64,000 nucleotides of DNA, taken from contig CAYRVH010000008.1 of NCBI GenBank assembly GCA_964427855.1, forward strand, positions 12,317 through 76,316, given 5' to 3'. The first letter of the stretch is position 1. Each line of letters opens with the position of its first letter. Below the pieces are notes generated by a model that searched no databases, was not told the origin of the DNA, and was given only the letters and a program-made list of their open reading frames with translations. This document shows positions 1 to 9,789 of the stretch, piece by piece. The position numbers and the translations under genes were made by a program. Source of the DNA: JAUPKT01 sp964427855 (GTDB lineage: Bacteria; Desulfobacterota; Desulfomonilia; Desulfomonilales; Desulfomonilaceae).

Positions 1-988
1 TTTGGCCGCTCTGACTTCGATAGCGCGTGTGTGATTCAGTGACGGAAAAAGGCCACATTCCGCTGAGTTGATGCAGCGTCAAAGACTCCACCGCGGTGCG
101 CCGGTGCAACCATTGAAAGAAGTCGTCCAACTTCTTGATGAACAATTGAACATGTCTGGCAGTCGGGTGAAGTGGATTGTGCGCCGGCGAGAGCTCGGAA
201 GAATGAAAGAAAAGTGTCAAAACTTTTCCGCCTCTCCGCAGATGCAAAGCTGACGCAATTTTCAGCCTCATGCTTCCCGTCCACGCGGGCTGCACGGGAA
301 TCGAACATAAACGCGAGGCGAGCCACCCCACCGCGTCTTCCGCGCCAGGCCAACGCCTTCGGATGTTTTCCAACAAGCGCCCTACGTGCGGGTGGATCGG
401 CGCGATCGTGATCGGAACTTCAAGCAGGCGAGAATGGCCCGGCAACGACACGTCCAGGGGGTCTGGCCTGTAGGGATCTACAGGCGCCGTCAAATGATCC
501 GGTCCGCCATATTGGATCCTCAAAGGAGCCACGCTGCTGTCCACGACGATTGAGGAATCCTGGAGAAGCGCGCACATCTTGGGTCCAAATGAAAAACGCC
601 CCATCCGAAAAGACTTCGGCGTGATGCACATTGGCTCAAACGCCTCTAAAAGGCAGTCCAGCTTTTCTCGGAGAAGTTGAGTGGGTATGCATTCGGATGG
701 AACAGGCTCGGGAAACGGCAATGGATGTATCGGCGGCGTGTTCCAATGATGCAGATGCGCCCCAATTTCACCACCCCATCGTTCGGCCAGGTCTATGAGA
801 AATTCGTGAAGCCTCGATTGTCTCGCCACGTGATATGTGAGCAGGAGCGTCGGGTGAATGTTCCATTTGAGAAAGACCTCGTCCAGGAGCTCCAGAGACG
901 ACACATTGGTCGTGGGCGCGTGAAAGGGATCGTATTTCCCTTGGAAAAGCCCCTCTTCTTCGACGTCAATGGTGACCACGAGTTTCAT
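1..988 (-). CDS. Polysaccharide deacetylase-like protein (WalW type), 3' end cut by window edge
   Basis: The minus strand is open from an ATG at 988 to the window edge, giving 329 visible codons without a stop. The protein starts MKLVVTIDVEEEG, with the early Asp expected of NodB-type carbohydrate esterases. It has EIGAHLHHWNTPP near residue 90, close to the EIGAHLHPWNTPP signature of WalW-like deacetylases. Near the visible end is SFHSSELSPAHNP, which resembles the conserved HSSEL segment of the same family. No signal peptide is visible, so it is probably a cytoplasmic or membrane-associated enzyme acting on N-acetylated sugars of a surface polysaccharide; the substrate is unknown. No exopolysaccharide genes lie beside it inside the window. 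The rest of the protein and its left neighbours are outside the sequence. Family call fairly sure, function uncertain. Confidence 0.72.
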   Translation of the reverse strand, partial: MKLVVTIDVEEEGLFQGKYDPFHAPTTNVSSLELLDEVFLKWNIHPTLLLTYHVARQSRLHEFLIDLAERWGGEIGAHLHHWNTPPIHPLPFPEPVPSECIPTQLLREKLDCLLEAFEPMCITPKSFRMGRFSFGPKMCALLQDSSIVVDSSVAPLRIQYGGPDHLTAPVDPYRPDPLDVSLPGHSRLLEVPITIAPIHPHVGRLLENIRRRWPGAEDAVGWLASRLCSIPVQPAWTGSMRLKIASALHLRRGGKVLTLFFHSSELSPAHNPLHPTARHVQLFIKKLDDFFQWLHRRTAVESLTLHQLSGMWPFSVTESHTRYRSQSGQ

Positions 989-1207
989 ATGTGTCTCGCT
1001 TCAAATCACGCATGAATATTCAAGAGGCTCATGGGATCCATCATTCCACACACACGAAGATTCTGACATATTGCATAAGGAAAGTATAGCATGTGAGGAT
1101 CTGCGTGGCGTGCTATAATTGATGACACGGTCGCTTTCCTTTACTTGCAATAACGCGCAAATGGCCTCATGTCTTTGCAAAGCCCCGAGGCTGCGAAGAA
1201 ATCTCAG

Positions 1208-1256
1208 CTCACATCAATCGAGCAAACAGGCCGCTGTGAAATTCTCTTTTTTCTTT
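1208..1256 (+). repeat. Short dispersed repeat, copy A
   Basis: It starts ctcacatcaat and continues with an AGGCCGC core and a GAAATTCTC/TTTTTTC tract. It matches the block at 4919-4976 and, more weakly, 55154-55215. It lies 24 bp upstream of the 91-bp repeat at 1281-1371. Confidence 0.55.
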
Positions 1257-1280
1257 TATACAAATTATTGACATTAAGCA

Positions 1281-1371
1281 CGAATTAGGCGCGCGGCCTC
1301 TCATTACGTCATCCTCACGAAGGTCGCGATACGTAAGGAGTTTCTTGGATTCCCGTTTTCATGCGAATGAC
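1281..1371 (+). repeat. 91-bp dispersed repeat, copy 1
   Basis: The block begins cgaattaggcg, contains cgtcatcctc near its middle and ends with a ggattccc...gaatgac segment. The reverse complement of 55264-55354 is the same length and shares these three blocks in the same order. It fills much of the 511-bp spacer between the deacetylase gene and the phosphorylase gene. It looks like a degenerate, non-autonomous intergenic repeat. No coding potential was seen in the spacer. Confidence 0.65.
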
Positions 1372-1499
1372 AATCTGAGGTATGGACATTCCGTGATTTC
1401 TTTTGAGAACAATTATAGAATGTTTATATCACAACAACCTCAGCCGGACCTGTGTAAAATGACTGGCTTGAAGCGCTGCGAGCGCTGGAGGTACCCTGC

Positions 1500-2321
1500 A
1501 TGAATCTGTATGACACTGTCGTTCAAGCTGCTGATTTCATTGCTTCTCGTACGTGTATTGCCCCTCGCGCCGGTATCATTTTAGGAACCGGTCTGGGAGG
1601 AATGGCGGATGATTTGGAGGTTGCGACAACCATTCCTTATGAAGAAATCCCAGGTTTTCGTCCGGCTACGGTTGTCGGACATCGCGGGCGTTTGATTGTG
1701 GGGAAGATGGCTGAAAAATCCGTTGTCGTGATGGATGGAAGATTCCATTATTACGAGGGGTTGACGCTTCAGGAGGCGACCTTACCTGTAAGGGTCATAA
1801 AAAGACTCGGGGCGGATTTTCTCCTCGTGAACAGCGCCGCAGGCGGCTTAAATCCTCTTTTCAAGCCGGCTGACATCATGATAGTGACTGATCACGTGAA
1901 TTTGCAAGGGGAAAATCCCCTCCGAGGCGTGTTCGACGACCGGCTGGGGCCACGGTTTCCCGATATGAGTTGCCCCTATGATCGAGAACTGATTAAATTA
2001 GCAAGCGGTGCAGCGTTAAAATTAAGAATTCCCGTTCGGCATGGCGTGTATGTCGCAGTGACTGGTCCCAGCTTGGAAACGCCGGCGGAAACAAGATTCC
2101 TGAGGCTGTTGGGCGCCGATGCAGTCGGCATGAGCACTGTTCCCGAAGTCATCGTCGCAAGGCAAGCGGGATTGAGGGTGCTTGTAATGGCCGTCATCAC
2201 AAATGTGAATCTCCCAGACGTAATGAGGCCCGTCACGGTGCAGCAGGTCGTCAAGAATGCGGGTCGAGCCCGACCGAGCGTTGCAAAGCTGTTAAAGGCT
2301 GTATTGGAAAAAGTCCATTAG
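1500..2321 (+). CDS. Purine nucleoside phosphorylase, class I fold (possible methylthioinosine phosphorylase)
   Basis: A 273-residue trimeric-type (PNP/MTAP) phosphorylase that splits purine nucleosides with phosphate into base and sugar-1-phosphate in the cytoplasm. Visible landmarks are the phosphate-binding GTGLGGMAD near residue 30, GHRGRL, FHYYEG, NSAAGGLN, and MSTVPEVIVA followed by VITN. The Asn of VITN sits where 6-oxopurine-specific enzymes have Asn and MTA phosphorylases have Asp, so inosine, guanosine or methylthioinosine are likelier substrates than adenosine. The ATG at 1500 follows a GGAGG site. The next gene encodes an MTA/SAH deaminase, whose product methylthioinosine could be the real substrate, as known for the Pseudomonas MTA-deaminase route. 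No clear promoter was recognised upstream. Confidence 0.9.
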   Translation: MNLYDTVVQAADFIASRTCIAPRAGIILGTGLGGMADDLEVATTIPYEEIPGFRPATVVGHRGRLIVGKMAEKSVVVMDGRFHYYEGLTLQEATLPVRVIKRLGADFLLVNSAAGGLNPLFKPADIMIVTDHVNLQGENPLRGVFDDRLGPRFPDMSCPYDRELIKLASGAALKLRIPVRHGVYVAVTGPSLETPAETRFLRLLGADAVGMSTVPEVIVARQAGLRVLVMAVITNVNLPDVMRPVTVQQVVKNAGRARPSVAKLLKAVLEKVH

Positions 2322-2388
2322 GAGGGGTTCTCGTGCAACTCATCAATAAGCAATCAGGTTGGCGCCGTCGGAGAGCCGGGGCAACGCC

Positions 2389-3738
2389 ATGGACGCGGCT
2401 ATGAACTCACCGCGAAATACGGCGGATATAGTACTGACCAGGGGCCACATCCTCTTGAATCCCGATCTCTGCGAAGTAACTCCCCACGGCATGACAGTCA
2501 TAAAGGATCATGCCCTGGTGGCAGTCAATGTCCCCTGGGATCCCTACATTCGTGCGGACAAAATCATCGACTGTAGAAATTGTTTGATCATGCCCGGCAT
2601 GATCAATTGCCACAGCCACACGGGGATGGGGCTTTTCAGAGGATTGGCGGATGATATGCCTCTCGATACGTGGCTGCGCCGTTTCATATTTCCCGTAGAG
2701 AAGCAATGGGTGACACCGAACTTCGTGTACCTCGGGTGCCTTGTGTCAATGGCTGAAATGCTTCTCAACGGTATTACGACGTGCGCGGACGGTTATTACT
2801 TCATGGAAAACGCTGCGCGCGCAGCGATAGCTATCGGAATGCGGACGGTGGTCGCCCAAGGGATACTCGATGTGCCCACCCCGGATGTTCGTGAACCCCA
2901 ACGCTGCCTGGAGCGGGCCATGGAGTTTATTGAGCGCTGCCCGTATCACGAATTGATACGCCCTGCCTTGTTTTGTCATTCTCCGTACTTATGCAGCCCT
3001 GCTACGTTGACTTCTGCAGCCGAAGCGGCCGGAAGTCATTCCATGCGCCTGTTCTGCCATGTAGCGGAGAGCCGAGATGAGGTTCAGTCCATTTACGCGC
3101 GTCATAATGCTTCGCCCGTGGTTCACCTCCATGATTTAGGCATCCTGGGGGAGAACTTTGTTGCGGTTCACTGCACCCATGTCAATGAGAAGGAAATTGA
3201 CATCATCGCCGAAACACATACTAAAGTGGTGCATTGCCCCGAGAGCAATATGAAACTGGGAGCTGGGGCGGCCCCCATCGTTAAAATGCTTCGCCGAGAA
3301 ATTAGCGTCGGGCTCGGCACCGACAGCGTGGCGAGCAACAACGACCTGGACATGATGGGAGAAATGCGTACTGCAGCTCTGATGGCTAAATTGGTTACGT
3401 CCGACCCGACAGCCATGGATGCCAAAGCTGTCGTCCGCATGGCAACCATACAGGGGGCGCAAGTCCTTGGCATAAGCGACATAGTGGGCTCTTTGCAGCC
3501 CGGAAAGCGAGCAGATGTCGCCATCATAGACATGACAGGGATGCATTTAACGCCGTTGTACGATATGATTTCTCATCTAGTATATTGCGCCCGCGGTTCG
3601 GACGTGAGGGACGTCATCATCGATGGACAGGTGGTAGTGCGGAACAGGGAAATCCAAACGCTGGACCAGGAGGAAATCAAAGTTCGCGCGAGGGAAACGG
3701 GCCGAAAAATAAAGGCGGGCATACAGTCGCGCCTTTGA
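2389..3738 (+). CDS. mtaD: 5-methylthioadenosine/S-adenosylhomocysteine deaminase
   Basis: A metal-dependent amidohydrolase of 449 residues that deaminates methylthioadenosine and/or S-adenosylhomocysteine to the inosine forms. The zinc ligands appear as HSHTGMG near residue 75, an FCHVAE block, HCTH, and GTDSVASNNDLDM, the usual MtaD/SsnA-type set. The length is typical. The frame is open up to a TTG at 2359, but the ATG at 2389 follows a GGGG-rich stretch and matches the usual start better; an ATG at 2401 is also possible. It lies 67 bp after the nucleoside phosphorylase. Its TGA stop shares one base with the purM ATG, so the two are probably translationally coupled. Together with the phosphorylase it makes a plausible two-step salvage of MTA to hypoxanthine and methylthioribose-1-phosphate. 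Confidence 0.9.
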   Translation: MDAAMNSPRNTADIVLTRGHILLNPDLCEVTPHGMTVIKDHALVAVNVPWDPYIRADKIIDCRNCLIMPGMINCHSHTGMGLFRGLADDMPLDTWLRRFIFPVEKQWVTPNFVYLGCLVSMAEMLLNGITTCADGYYFMENAARAAIAIGMRTVVAQGILDVPTPDVREPQRCLERAMEFIERCPYHELIRPALFCHSPYLCSPATLTSAAEAAGSHSMRLFCHVAESRDEVQSIYARHNASPVVHLHDLGILGENFVAVHCTHVNEKEIDIIAETHTKVVHCPESNMKLGAGAAPIVKMLRREISVGLGTDSVASNNDLDMMGEMRTAALMAKLVTSDPTAMDAKAVVRMATIQGAQVLGISDIVGSLQPGKRADVAIIDMTGMHLTPLYDMISHLVYCARGSDVRDVIIDGQVVVRNREIQTLDQEEIKVRARETGRKIKAGIQSRL

Positions 3739-4793
3739 TGGGGTTGGTGGTGGTTGAAAAAATAACGTACAAAGATGCTGGTGTAGATACAGAGCTTGCG
3801 GATTCCGTAATCAAGTCGCTGAGTGATGAGTTTGCTACGACGTTTCGGTCTGAAGTGTTCGGGCAAATGGGGGGCTTTTCGGCTTTATTCAAGCCCAACT
3901 GGCGTCAATATCAGTCCCCGATCTTGGTCTCTGCGACGGACGGCGTTGGCACCAAACTCAAAATAGCCTTTATAACTGGTATTCACGATTCCGTCGGGAT
4001 AGACCTCGTGGCCATGAATGTAAATGACATCCTGGTTTCAGGGGCAGAGCCTTTATTCTTTCTCGACTACTTTGCAACAGGTAAATTAGACGCCCACACC
4101 ATGAAAACAGTCGTAAAGGGCATAGCCCATGGATGTGTACAGGCGGGCTGTTCGCTCATAGGAGGAGAAACCGCTGAAATGCCTGACTTCTACCAGCCAG
4201 GCGAGTACGATTTAGCAGGCTTTTGCGTCGGCATGGTGGATGAAGCAAATCTTGTCGATGGGACGCAAGTACGCGAGGGGGACAATCTGATAGGCCTGGC
4301 CTCCTCCGGTTTGCACAGCAATGGCTTCAGCCTCGTGAGAAAATCCCTGCTGGAAAAGAAAAAGTATCCCCTAGATCGCCATGTCCAAGAGCTAGGCAAA
4401 TCTTTGGGCGAGGAGCTTCTTACTCCCACCGCAATCTATGTGAAACCCATCCTCAAACTAATAGAAAAAACTCCCGTCAATGCGATGGTACACATCACCG
4501 GTGGGGGATTTGTCGATAACATACCGCGCGTTCTTTCTGAGCAACTCAAAGCAGTTATCGAGCTGGGGACATGGCAAGTACCTCCGATCTTCGGCGTTAT
4601 CCAACGCGCGGCAAACCTCGATAATCTCGAAATGTTCGAGACATTTAATATGGGCGTTGGGTTTATCGTCATACTAGGGAGGGAACACACTGATCAAGCC
4701 TTGGCATTGCTAAACTCCCAGGGAATCACTGCATCGATCATAGGTGTCATCCGGTCAAGGGCATCAGCAGAGAAACAAGTGGCCTTTGTATGA
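3738..4793 (+). CDS. purM: Phosphoribosylformylglycinamidine cyclo-ligase (AIR synthetase)
   Basis: The fifth step of de novo purine synthesis: ATP-dependent ring closure of FGAM to aminoimidazole ribotide. The protein of 351 residues has the expected ITYKDAGVD start, SATDGVGTKLKIA, VLVSGAEPLFFLDYF-like and GGETAEMPDFY motifs, and a complete C-terminal half with HITGGGFVDNIPR. The start at 3738 overlaps the mtaD stop by one base (TGATG). The frame is open further upstream, but that part lies inside mtaD and does not resemble PurM. A GTG at 3750 is an alternative start. Placement behind a purine phosphorylase and mtaD makes a small purine synthesis and salvage cluster. The next 271 bp before glnE contain a dispersed repeat. 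Confidence 0.95.
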   Translation: MGLVVVEKITYKDAGVDTELADSVIKSLSDEFATTFRSEVFGQMGGFSALFKPNWRQYQSPILVSATDGVGTKLKIAFITGIHDSVGIDLVAMNVNDILVSGAEPLFFLDYFATGKLDAHTMKTVVKGIAHGCVQAGCSLIGGETAEMPDFYQPGEYDLAGFCVGMVDEANLVDGTQVREGDNLIGLASSGLHSNGFSLVRKSLLEKKKYPLDRHVQELGKSLGEELLTPTAIYVKPILKLIEKTPVNAMVHITGGGFVDNIPRVLSEQLKAVIELGTWQVPPIFGVIQRAANLDNLEMFETFNMGVGFIVILGREHTDQALALLNSQGITASIIGVIRSRASAEKQVAFV

Positions 4794-4918
4794 GAATGCG
4801 CCTGCGCCAGCGCTCCTGTAGGTTTTCTCCAAATTTACCGAGGGACTGCTTTGCTCATAATGAGGCATCAAAGGAACAATTTTCATACGAGAAGTTGGAG
4901 GCGATGCAACTATCTCAC

Positions 4919-4976
4919 CTCACATCAATAGCCCGGAGAGGCCGCCGTTGAATTCTCGGTTTTCTTCGAGAACTGC
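4919..4976 (+). repeat. Short dispersed repeat, copy B, with a hairpin
   Basis: It has the ctcacatcaat head, AGGCCGCC core and GAATTCTCGGTTTTCTTCGA tail. TTCTCG and CGAGAA can pair across an 8-base loop. It matches 1208-1256 and the core/tail of 55154-55215; 11431-11465 matches only the tail. The frame of glnE runs open into it, which is probably fortuitous. Confidence 0.6.
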
Positions 4977-5064
4977 TGAACACTCCGAGAGCGCAGCAAA
5001 CGTCTGCCGCGAAAAAAACTGCCTGATAGGTGTGTTGCGTAGCTCAGTCGATGGCATTTCCCTC

Positions 5065-8000
5065 ATGGACCAGGTAATCTCCACAAAGAACTTACCTCAC
5101 CTGGAAGACCTTTTGAAAAGGCTTTCAGACCAATCTAGCGAGGAGCGGGGAGCCTTGGTCTCCTCGATCCTCGATACGCCAAATCCCACTGCCACCGTAG
5201 GCCGTATAGATGATCTGTTGAAGACCTCGGTCAGCCCAATGGTAGAGCAAATCTTAAGACACCACAATCGCCGCGTACCGTTTCTCAAAGCTGTCGGGGG
5301 ATCAAGCTTCCTTTTTTCAACTGTCATGAGGCGCCTGGAATTGGTGGAAGAATTTTTTGGGCAAGCCGAATATTGCAGACAAAAAAAGAGGGAAGACTTT
5401 GAAAAGGAGCTGATCGCAGAGGTAAGTCATACAACTGATTGCCAAGAGCTAAAACGAATCCTCAGATGCTACAAAGAACGGGAGTATCTCAGAATAGGGA
5501 CGAGAGACTTGGCTGATATGGCCACAGTCAGAGAAACCATGGCGGAATTGTCAGACCTCGCTTCTGCCTGTGTTGCCGTGTCCCTCGATTTTCATTATGA
5601 GCGTCTTTGTGAAGTGCACGGCCATCCTAGGGAATGCACTCCCCACAAAGGCCTTGTGGTATTTGGGCTCGGGAAAATCTCAGGGGCTGAGTTAAATTTC
5701 TCGTCGGACATAGATCTGCTATTTTTGAGGGGGCCGGAGGAAGGCGTGACCAAAGGGCCCAAGACCCTGTCGGTGAAGCTTTTTTTTGAAACTCTCGTCA
5801 GAAATGTCACTCGCAGCTTGTCCGAAATAACTCAGGACGGGTTCGTCTTTCGTGTGGATCTTCGTTTGAGGCCGGAGGGTGAAAAAGGCGAACTCGTCCC
5901 TTCAGTGAACAATGCGCTTGATTATTACCTGAGCTGGGGACGAACGTGGGAGCGCGCGGCTCTCATGAAGTCGCGGGTTATCGCCGGCGATCAGATACTC
6001 GGAGAGGCGTTTCTTCGGGAGCTGGAACCCTTCATTTATCGGAAGCACCTCGACTATTCGACCATTGAGGAAATGCGTGAAATGAAGTCGATGGTTGAGC
6101 GAAGTCTGAGGAACAAACCGGGCATCAACATCAAGTTGGGACAAGGTGGGATCAGGGAGATAGAATTTTTCGTGCAGACCCTGCAGTTGATCAACGCCGG
6201 AAAGATACGGCGTTTGAGGTCTCCAAGCACCTATGAAGCCCTGCGGCTCCTTGCGGAAGCAGGCGTTCTTGAGCTCCACACCGCTGATTTGCTTGCCGAT
6301 GCGTATCTCTTTTTCCGAAAAACAGAGCACAGAATACAGATCGATCATCAACTTCAAACACATGAATTGCCAAGAACTCCGGAGCAGCAGACTGAGCTGG
6401 CGCGACGGATGGGGTACAAAGAAAATGCTCTGGAAAACTTTCTTTCAGACTTGGAATCGAAGAGGAGAAACGTAGAGGATCTCTTCGCCAGTATGTTCCA
6501 TCACTCAGAGGACGAGATCCTGAATCAACTATCTCCTCTAGCCAAGCAAATCGTTCAAGAGGCAGACAATCACTCGCTCCTTATCGATCTCCTCAAAGAG
6601 GGAGGCTTCCATGAGCCGGAAGAATCATCTCGGCTCATTTACCACTTATTAAGACCGGCCGAACGCAGAGGGTTTTCCGAGAAAAGCAAGAGAATTCTGC
6701 AAAGACTTGCGCCGCTGTTCCTCGATGAAATATTGGAAACCCCAGAGCCCACCTCGACGCTTCGGGCCTTGGATCGTTACATCGACTCCCTCCATTCCAG
6801 CGCNNNNNNNNNNNNNNNNNNNNNNNNNNNNNTACGTTCTTGGAAAATACCACCACCGCACGATTTGTCGTACGCATATTGGGTGAAAGCCTTTTCTTCT
6901 CTGATCTCCTTATTCGGCATCCCCAAATTATCGATTCTTTGATTGGAAGATCTGCCTACGAAAGACTCTCTGACAAGAAACAATTCGACGATGACCTTGC
7001 TGAACGCCTGGAAAATTGTGAAGACTATGAATCACAGTTAGACGTACTCCGAAGGTACAAGCATGAGCAACTGCTTGCAATAGGCGTAAAGCAGTTGTGG
7101 GGTGAAGTCGATTCCGCCGCAGCGAGGGCTTGTATTACGGAGCTTGCAGAAGCGTGCCTTGGCGCCGCAGTGGAGATAGCCCACAAGGCCATCACGAGAA
7201 AATTTGGCGGCGGTCGAGGCGACCTCCCCTTTGCGATATTAGGCATGGGTAAACTAGGTGGCAAAGAAATGACGTACTTGTCAGACCTCGATATCGTTTT
7301 TGTGTATGAAGACTACTCAGAACGACGAGGGAGCCTTTATGTTCATGACTGGTTTAGTCGCTTGGCTGCTCGTGTGATTTCGGCGCTGACGACCCATACT
7401 GCGGAAGGTAAGGCCTTCGACATAGACACACGGCTGAGACCGTCGGGGAACAAAGGGCCGCTTGTTTCATCTTTGAACTCTTTTCGGGATTATCATAAGG
7501 GTGCATCCAAGTTGTGGGAAAAACAAGCTTTGATCAAGGCGAGACCAATAGTGGGACCAGAGTATTTGAAAGGCGAGCTGGCTGGCATTATAAAAGATTG
7601 TCTCATGCGTGCTGCCGCTTCTGAGGATGACCTTAGAGAAATCGCTCAACTCAGGGAGCGGATGGAACAAGAAATAGCAGAAGAAGATAAGTATCACGTT
7701 GACCTCAAGACGGGGCAAGGCGGTCTGGTTGATGTCGAGTTTTTCGTGCAAGGACACATCCTCAAATACGCCGCCAAAAGGCCTGAACTGCTGCGCCAAA
7801 ATACCTTGGACGCCTTGGCCGCTCTCCACGACTATGCCTTGATAGACGCAGAGACCTTTACAACGCTGGACAATGGCTACCGTTTTCTCATAAACCTGGA
7901 AGACCGCCTCAGGCTCATGGAGCACAGGATTGTGGACAGAATTCCTTTGACAAGCCAAAAAATCAGAGGGTTGGCCAGAAGGCTGGGATACTCAGAGCAA

Positions 8001-8102
8001 GGAAGCGATCGGCTTCTAGAAGATTATTTTTCCACCACACGGGCTATTCGAGAAATCTACCTCTGTTTTTTTGGAAGACGAGCATCAGCAGCACAAGCAT
8101 GA
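5065..8102 (+). CDS. glnE: Bifunctional glutamine synthetase adenylyltransferase/adenylyl-removing enzyme, interrupted by assembly gap
   Basis: This enzyme attaches AMP to, and removes it from, a tyrosine of glutamine synthetase in response to nitrogen state through PII proteins. Two nucleotidyltransferase domains are visible: the N-terminal adenylyl-removing one with GLGKISGAELNFSSDIDLL, and the C-terminal adenylyltransferase with GMGKLGGKEMTYLSDLDIV. Each carries the metal-binding Asp pair. The 29 Ns at 6804-6832 lie between the domains. The frame before the gap and the frame after it (reading TFLENTTTARF) differ, so the true gap must be a multiple of three (for example 30), and there is no need to call two genes. 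At about 1010 residues the size suits GlnE. The start is uncertain: the frame is open from TTG 4948, GTG 5032 is possible, and ATG 5065 has no clear ribosome site. Confidence 0.92.
6804..6832. other. Assembly gap (29 N) inside glnE
   Basis: A run of unknown bases. Codon phase on either side shows the real length is not 29; it must be divisible by three if glnE is intact. Confidence 0.99.
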
Positions 8103-8217
8103 ACAAAATTTTCTGCGCCCTGCGTGATAATCAAAGCATACTTCATCGTTCTATTTATAACGGCGCGACATATGGAAAAGAGATTACACAGCGGCGCATG
8201 CTCATAGGAGATACGAA

Positions 8218-9789
8218 GTGAACACGGTTGAACTGTATGACACCACTTTGAGGGATGGCGCCCAGACATGGGGCGTGCATTTTTCCGTCGAGGATAAACT
8301 GCGTATCACGAGAAAGCTCGACGAACTGGGGATAGATTTCATTGAGGGAGGATATCCCGGTTCCAATCCAAAAGATAGGCGGTTCTTTGAAGCGGCACAA
8401 GGCCTCAGCCTCAAGCACTCAAAGATAGTGGCATTTGGAAGCACCTGTCGGGCGGATACGCCGCCTGAAAAAGATTCCCAAATCAAGAATCTCCTCGAAG
8501 CCGGTACCGACACGGTTACAATTGTCGGGAAGAGTTGGAATCTCCATGTCACTGACGTCCTGGCAGTCCCGTTGCAAAAAAATCTCACTATGATTTCTGA
8601 GACAATCCAGTTTATTCGGCCTTATTTCAAGAAAATTTTCTTCGATGCCGAGCATTTTTTCGACGGGTTCAAAAACGACAGAGAATACGCATTGGCCACG
8701 CTGAAGAGCGCGGTAAAGGCGGGATGCGACCTGGTTGTGCTCTGTGACACAAACGGCGGCGTGCTTCCTCTGGAGATCAGGGAAATCATCGAGCACGTGA
8801 AAAAAAAATTGTCGGTACCCCTTGGAATTCATGCTCACAATGATTCAGAAACGGCAGTGGCCAATACCTTGTGCGCGGTGGCGTCAGGCGTCACTCATGT
8901 CCAGGGCACTATTAATGGCATCGGTGAGCGTTGTGGAAATGCCAACCTGATTTCCATTATTCCCGCACTAGCCATTAAAATGAACAGTATGCAGGTAGAT
9001 CCAAGGCGGTTGCGTTTGCTAAAACACGTTTCGGAATTTGTAGATGAGATGGCCAACCGAACGCCCCTCAAATCCCAACCCTATGTGGGCGCCGCAGCGT
9101 TTGCCCATAAGGGAGGACTGCATAGCAGTGCAGTGGTTAAAAATAGCGCGGCCTACGAACATATAGACCCCGAATTGGTGGGTAATCTCCGACGTTTTCC
9201 CATGTCAGAACAAGGAGGTCGCGCTGCACTTATACAAAAGGCTGCGGAATACGGCATACATCTCGACATACACGACCCCCGCGTGGCTGAAATCCTTCGG
9301 ACCATGAAAGACCTCGAAGCACTCGGCGCCCATTACGAAGCTGCGGAAGGCTCTTTCGAACTTCTTATGAAGAGGATGCTCGGCCTGCATAAACGGTTTT
9401 TCACGCTTCACGGCTTCCACGTGAACAACATAAAAAGACAAGGGGACACAAAGACTTTCTCCGATGCAGTAGTACGTATCCTCGTCGGGGACAAAATGGA
9501 GTTTTCCGCCGCTGAGGGCAACGGTCCGGTGCATGCCCTAGACCTGGCTCTTCGTAAAGCCCTTGTCAGTTTCTACCCTTGCGTGAGCGAGGTGAGGCTT
9601 TCTGTCTTCAAAGTACGAGTCCTTGAGGGTGTCTCGGGTACCAGCGCGACCGTGCGAGCGCTCATCGAGTCCACGGACGGAGAAGACGTCTGGTGGACCG
9701 TCGGGTTTAACGAGAATGTCATTCAGGCTTCATGGGATGCGCTGGTGGACAGCATCGATTACAAGCTCCAGAAAGATCTCGCCTCATGA
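8218..9789 (+). CDS. cimA: (R)-citramalate synthase
   Basis: Condenses pyruvate and acetyl-CoA to citramalate, the first step of the threonine-independent route to isoleucine. The 523-residue protein begins VELYDTTLRDGAQTWGVHFS with the LeuA-family DTTLRDG motif, then has FIEGGYPGSNPKD, GIHAHNDSETAVANTL with the metal-binding His pair, and a C-terminal LeuA-dimer regulatory domain from about residue 400. GYPGSNPKD and the overall length are typical of CimA rather than isopropylmalate synthase. The GTG start at 8218 is preceded by AGGAG. The stop overlaps the next start (ATGA). An ilvD gene at 17026 fits the same branched-chain pathway. Homocitrate or isopropylmalate synthase is a less likely alternative. 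Confidence 0.92.
   Translation: MNTVELYDTTLRDGAQTWGVHFSVEDKLRITRKLDELGIDFIEGGYPGSNPKDRRFFEAAQGLSLKHSKIVAFGSTCRADTPPEKDSQIKNLLEAGTDTVTIVGKSWNLHVTDVLAVPLQKNLTMISETIQFIRPYFKKIFFDAEHFFDGFKNDREYALATLKSAVKAGCDLVVLCDTNGGVLPLEIREIIEHVKKKLSVPLGIHAHNDSETAVANTLCAVASGVTHVQGTINGIGERCGNANLISIIPALAIKMNSMQVDPRRLRLLKHVSEFVDEMANRTPLKSQPYVGAAAFAHKGGLHSSAVVKNSAAYEHIDPELVGNLRRFPMSEQGGRAALIQKAAEYGIHLDIHDPRVAEILRTMKDLEALGAHYEAAEGSFELLMKRMLGLHKRFFTLHGFHVNNIKRQGDTKTFSDAVVRILVGDKMEFSAAEGNGPVHALDLALRKALVSFYPCVSEVRLSVFKVRVLEGVSGTSATVRALIESTDGEDVWWTVGFNENVIQASWDALVDSIDYKLQKDLAS

Noticed and set aside
9412..9432. Second parS-like CACGTG site inside cimA
   Set aside because: The core matches but flanking bases differ from the palindrome, and it lies in coding sequence. 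Other CACGTG cores (for example 38651 and 42286) are no better.
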